Under the pieces are notes generated by a model, which saw only the letters and a program-made list of their open reading frames with translations, was not told the DNA's origin and did no database searches. Position numbers and translations under genes: made by a program. This document shows, in pieces, positions 17,500-17,940 of a stretch of 17,940 nucleotides of DNA. Source of the DNA: Theodoxus fluviatilis. Lineage: Eukaryota; Mollusca; Gastropoda; Cycloneritida; Neritidae. The stretch lies in contig JAWQFJ010002831.1 of the NCBI GenBank assembly GCA_034096865.1, positions 86,979-104,918 of the forward strand, given 5' to 3'. Numbering within the stretch: position 1 is the first letter of the stretch; each line of letters starts with the position of its first letter.

Positions 17500-17940
17500 T
17501 CCCACCGCCAACCAGCATTCACAACTGCTACGCGACCGCCTACACGCATCGCCACTGCTTCGGACCACCGCGCCACCTGCCTCACCACTGCTACCAGCCT
17601 GCACACAGCATCACACGAAACTGCGACCAAGAGCCGCCACCTGCATCAACGTTGCTAGCTACGCCAGCCACAAGCCATCACCACTGCTACCACCGCCCAC
17701 CAGGCATCACACTGCTCCCACCCAGAGCATCACACACCATGACGCCGCCAGCCCAGCATCACCACTGCTACTCACGAGCCACAACATACCCCTGCTACAC
17801 GCCACCGCATCACCCTGCTACCACAGCCATCAAGACTCAACCACGCTAACCACCGCCAACCATGCATCACCACTGTCTACCACAGGTCCACAAGCCATCA
17901 CCACTATGACCAAGCCCCGCATCACCACTGCTACCACAGC
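17500..17940. repeat. Degenerate, indel-rich end of the 27-bp array
   Basis: Most units here contain one or more single-base insertions, deletions or substitutions, while a few stay perfect (for example CATCACCACTGCTACCACAG at 17919-17938). Either this is the decayed edge of the array or it is poorly polished assembly. Confidence 0.8.

Larger units (their letters stand above)
14463..17940. repeat. 27-bp minisatellite, about 125-130 units, running off the window
   Basis: The unit is 27 bases, read as AGCATCACCACTGCTACC followed by ACCGCCACC or ACAGCCACC. The C/A choice in the second half is the main variant. Blocks 14680-15690 and 15860-16500 are nearly uniform; the array is disturbed at 15690-15760 and 16525-16555 and decays from about 16680 on. 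Indels that are not multiples of three occur inside the good blocks: one base lost near 14653, one gained near 16271. The frame therefore shifts between Ser-Ile-Thr-Thr, Leu-Leu-Pro and His-His-Cys-Tyr versions, and the 1,121-codon plus-strand frame and its shadows are not evidence for a protein. Confidence 0.95.

Noticed and set aside
14293..17658. A 1,121-codon open frame that would be a giant repetitive protein
   Set aside because: Frame identity changes within the array because of one-base indels. The opposite strand is also open for hundreds of codons. No start context, non-repeat domain or signal peptide stands out; lack of G-containing stops explains the openness.
14463..17940. CRISPR array
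   Set aside because: Units are contiguous with no unique spacers, and the context is eukaryotic.

Overview
This is eukaryotic nuclear DNA, almost certainly from an animal. It has splice-donor motifs, decayed non-LTR retrotransposons, a DNA transposon with terminal inverted repeats and very heavy microsatellite and minisatellite content. The style of the LINE relics and the abundance of simple repeats suggest a marine invertebrate, perhaps a mollusc, but this is inference. Coding density is close to zero. Most long open frames are by-products of simple repeats that lack stop codons.

Left edge (1-1200): a likely first coding exon on the minus strand (302-529) starts with a hydrophobic signal or anchor segment and ends at a textbook splice donor. 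About 240 bases away, a possible plus-strand start (ATG at 794 in a TISU-like context) faces the other way, so 530-793 may be a bidirectional promoter. This is the only part of the window that looks like host gene sequence.

Repeat-rich middle (1440-10376), in order: a GT-rich minisatellite; a broken reverse transcriptase of a non-LTR retrotransposon (about 2540-3760, catalytic YADD box lost); a pair of inverted repeat arms (4324-4497 and 5572-5738) enclosing the 3' end of a second, CR1/Jockey-like LINE whose tail is a (CTA)n tract; a 1.3 kb compound trinucleotide microsatellite (5951-7260) with a 128-bp pure polypyrimidine tract; a second inverted-repeat pair (7518-7644 and 8288-8412); and a 1,856-bp element with perfect 24-bp terminal inverted repeats flanked by TTA on both sides (8517-10372), which fits a PIF/Harbinger-type non-autonomous transposon.

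Right part (10376-17940): CA-rich sequence passes, after a 64-bp C-rich block at 12517, into a strongly strand-asymmetric C/A-rich domain. This ends in a 27-bp minisatellite of about 125-130 units that begins near 14463 and runs off the window. The array has a homogenised core, degenerate edges, one common C/A variant per unit, and indels that are not multiples of three, so it does not look protein-coding. Its last 400 bases are so indel-rich that assembly error is a serious possibility.

I found no convincing new multi-gene system. The best leads are the TIR element, the possible divergent promoter with its anchor-bearing exon, and the architecture of the 27-bp array, whose minus strand could form G-quadruplexes.
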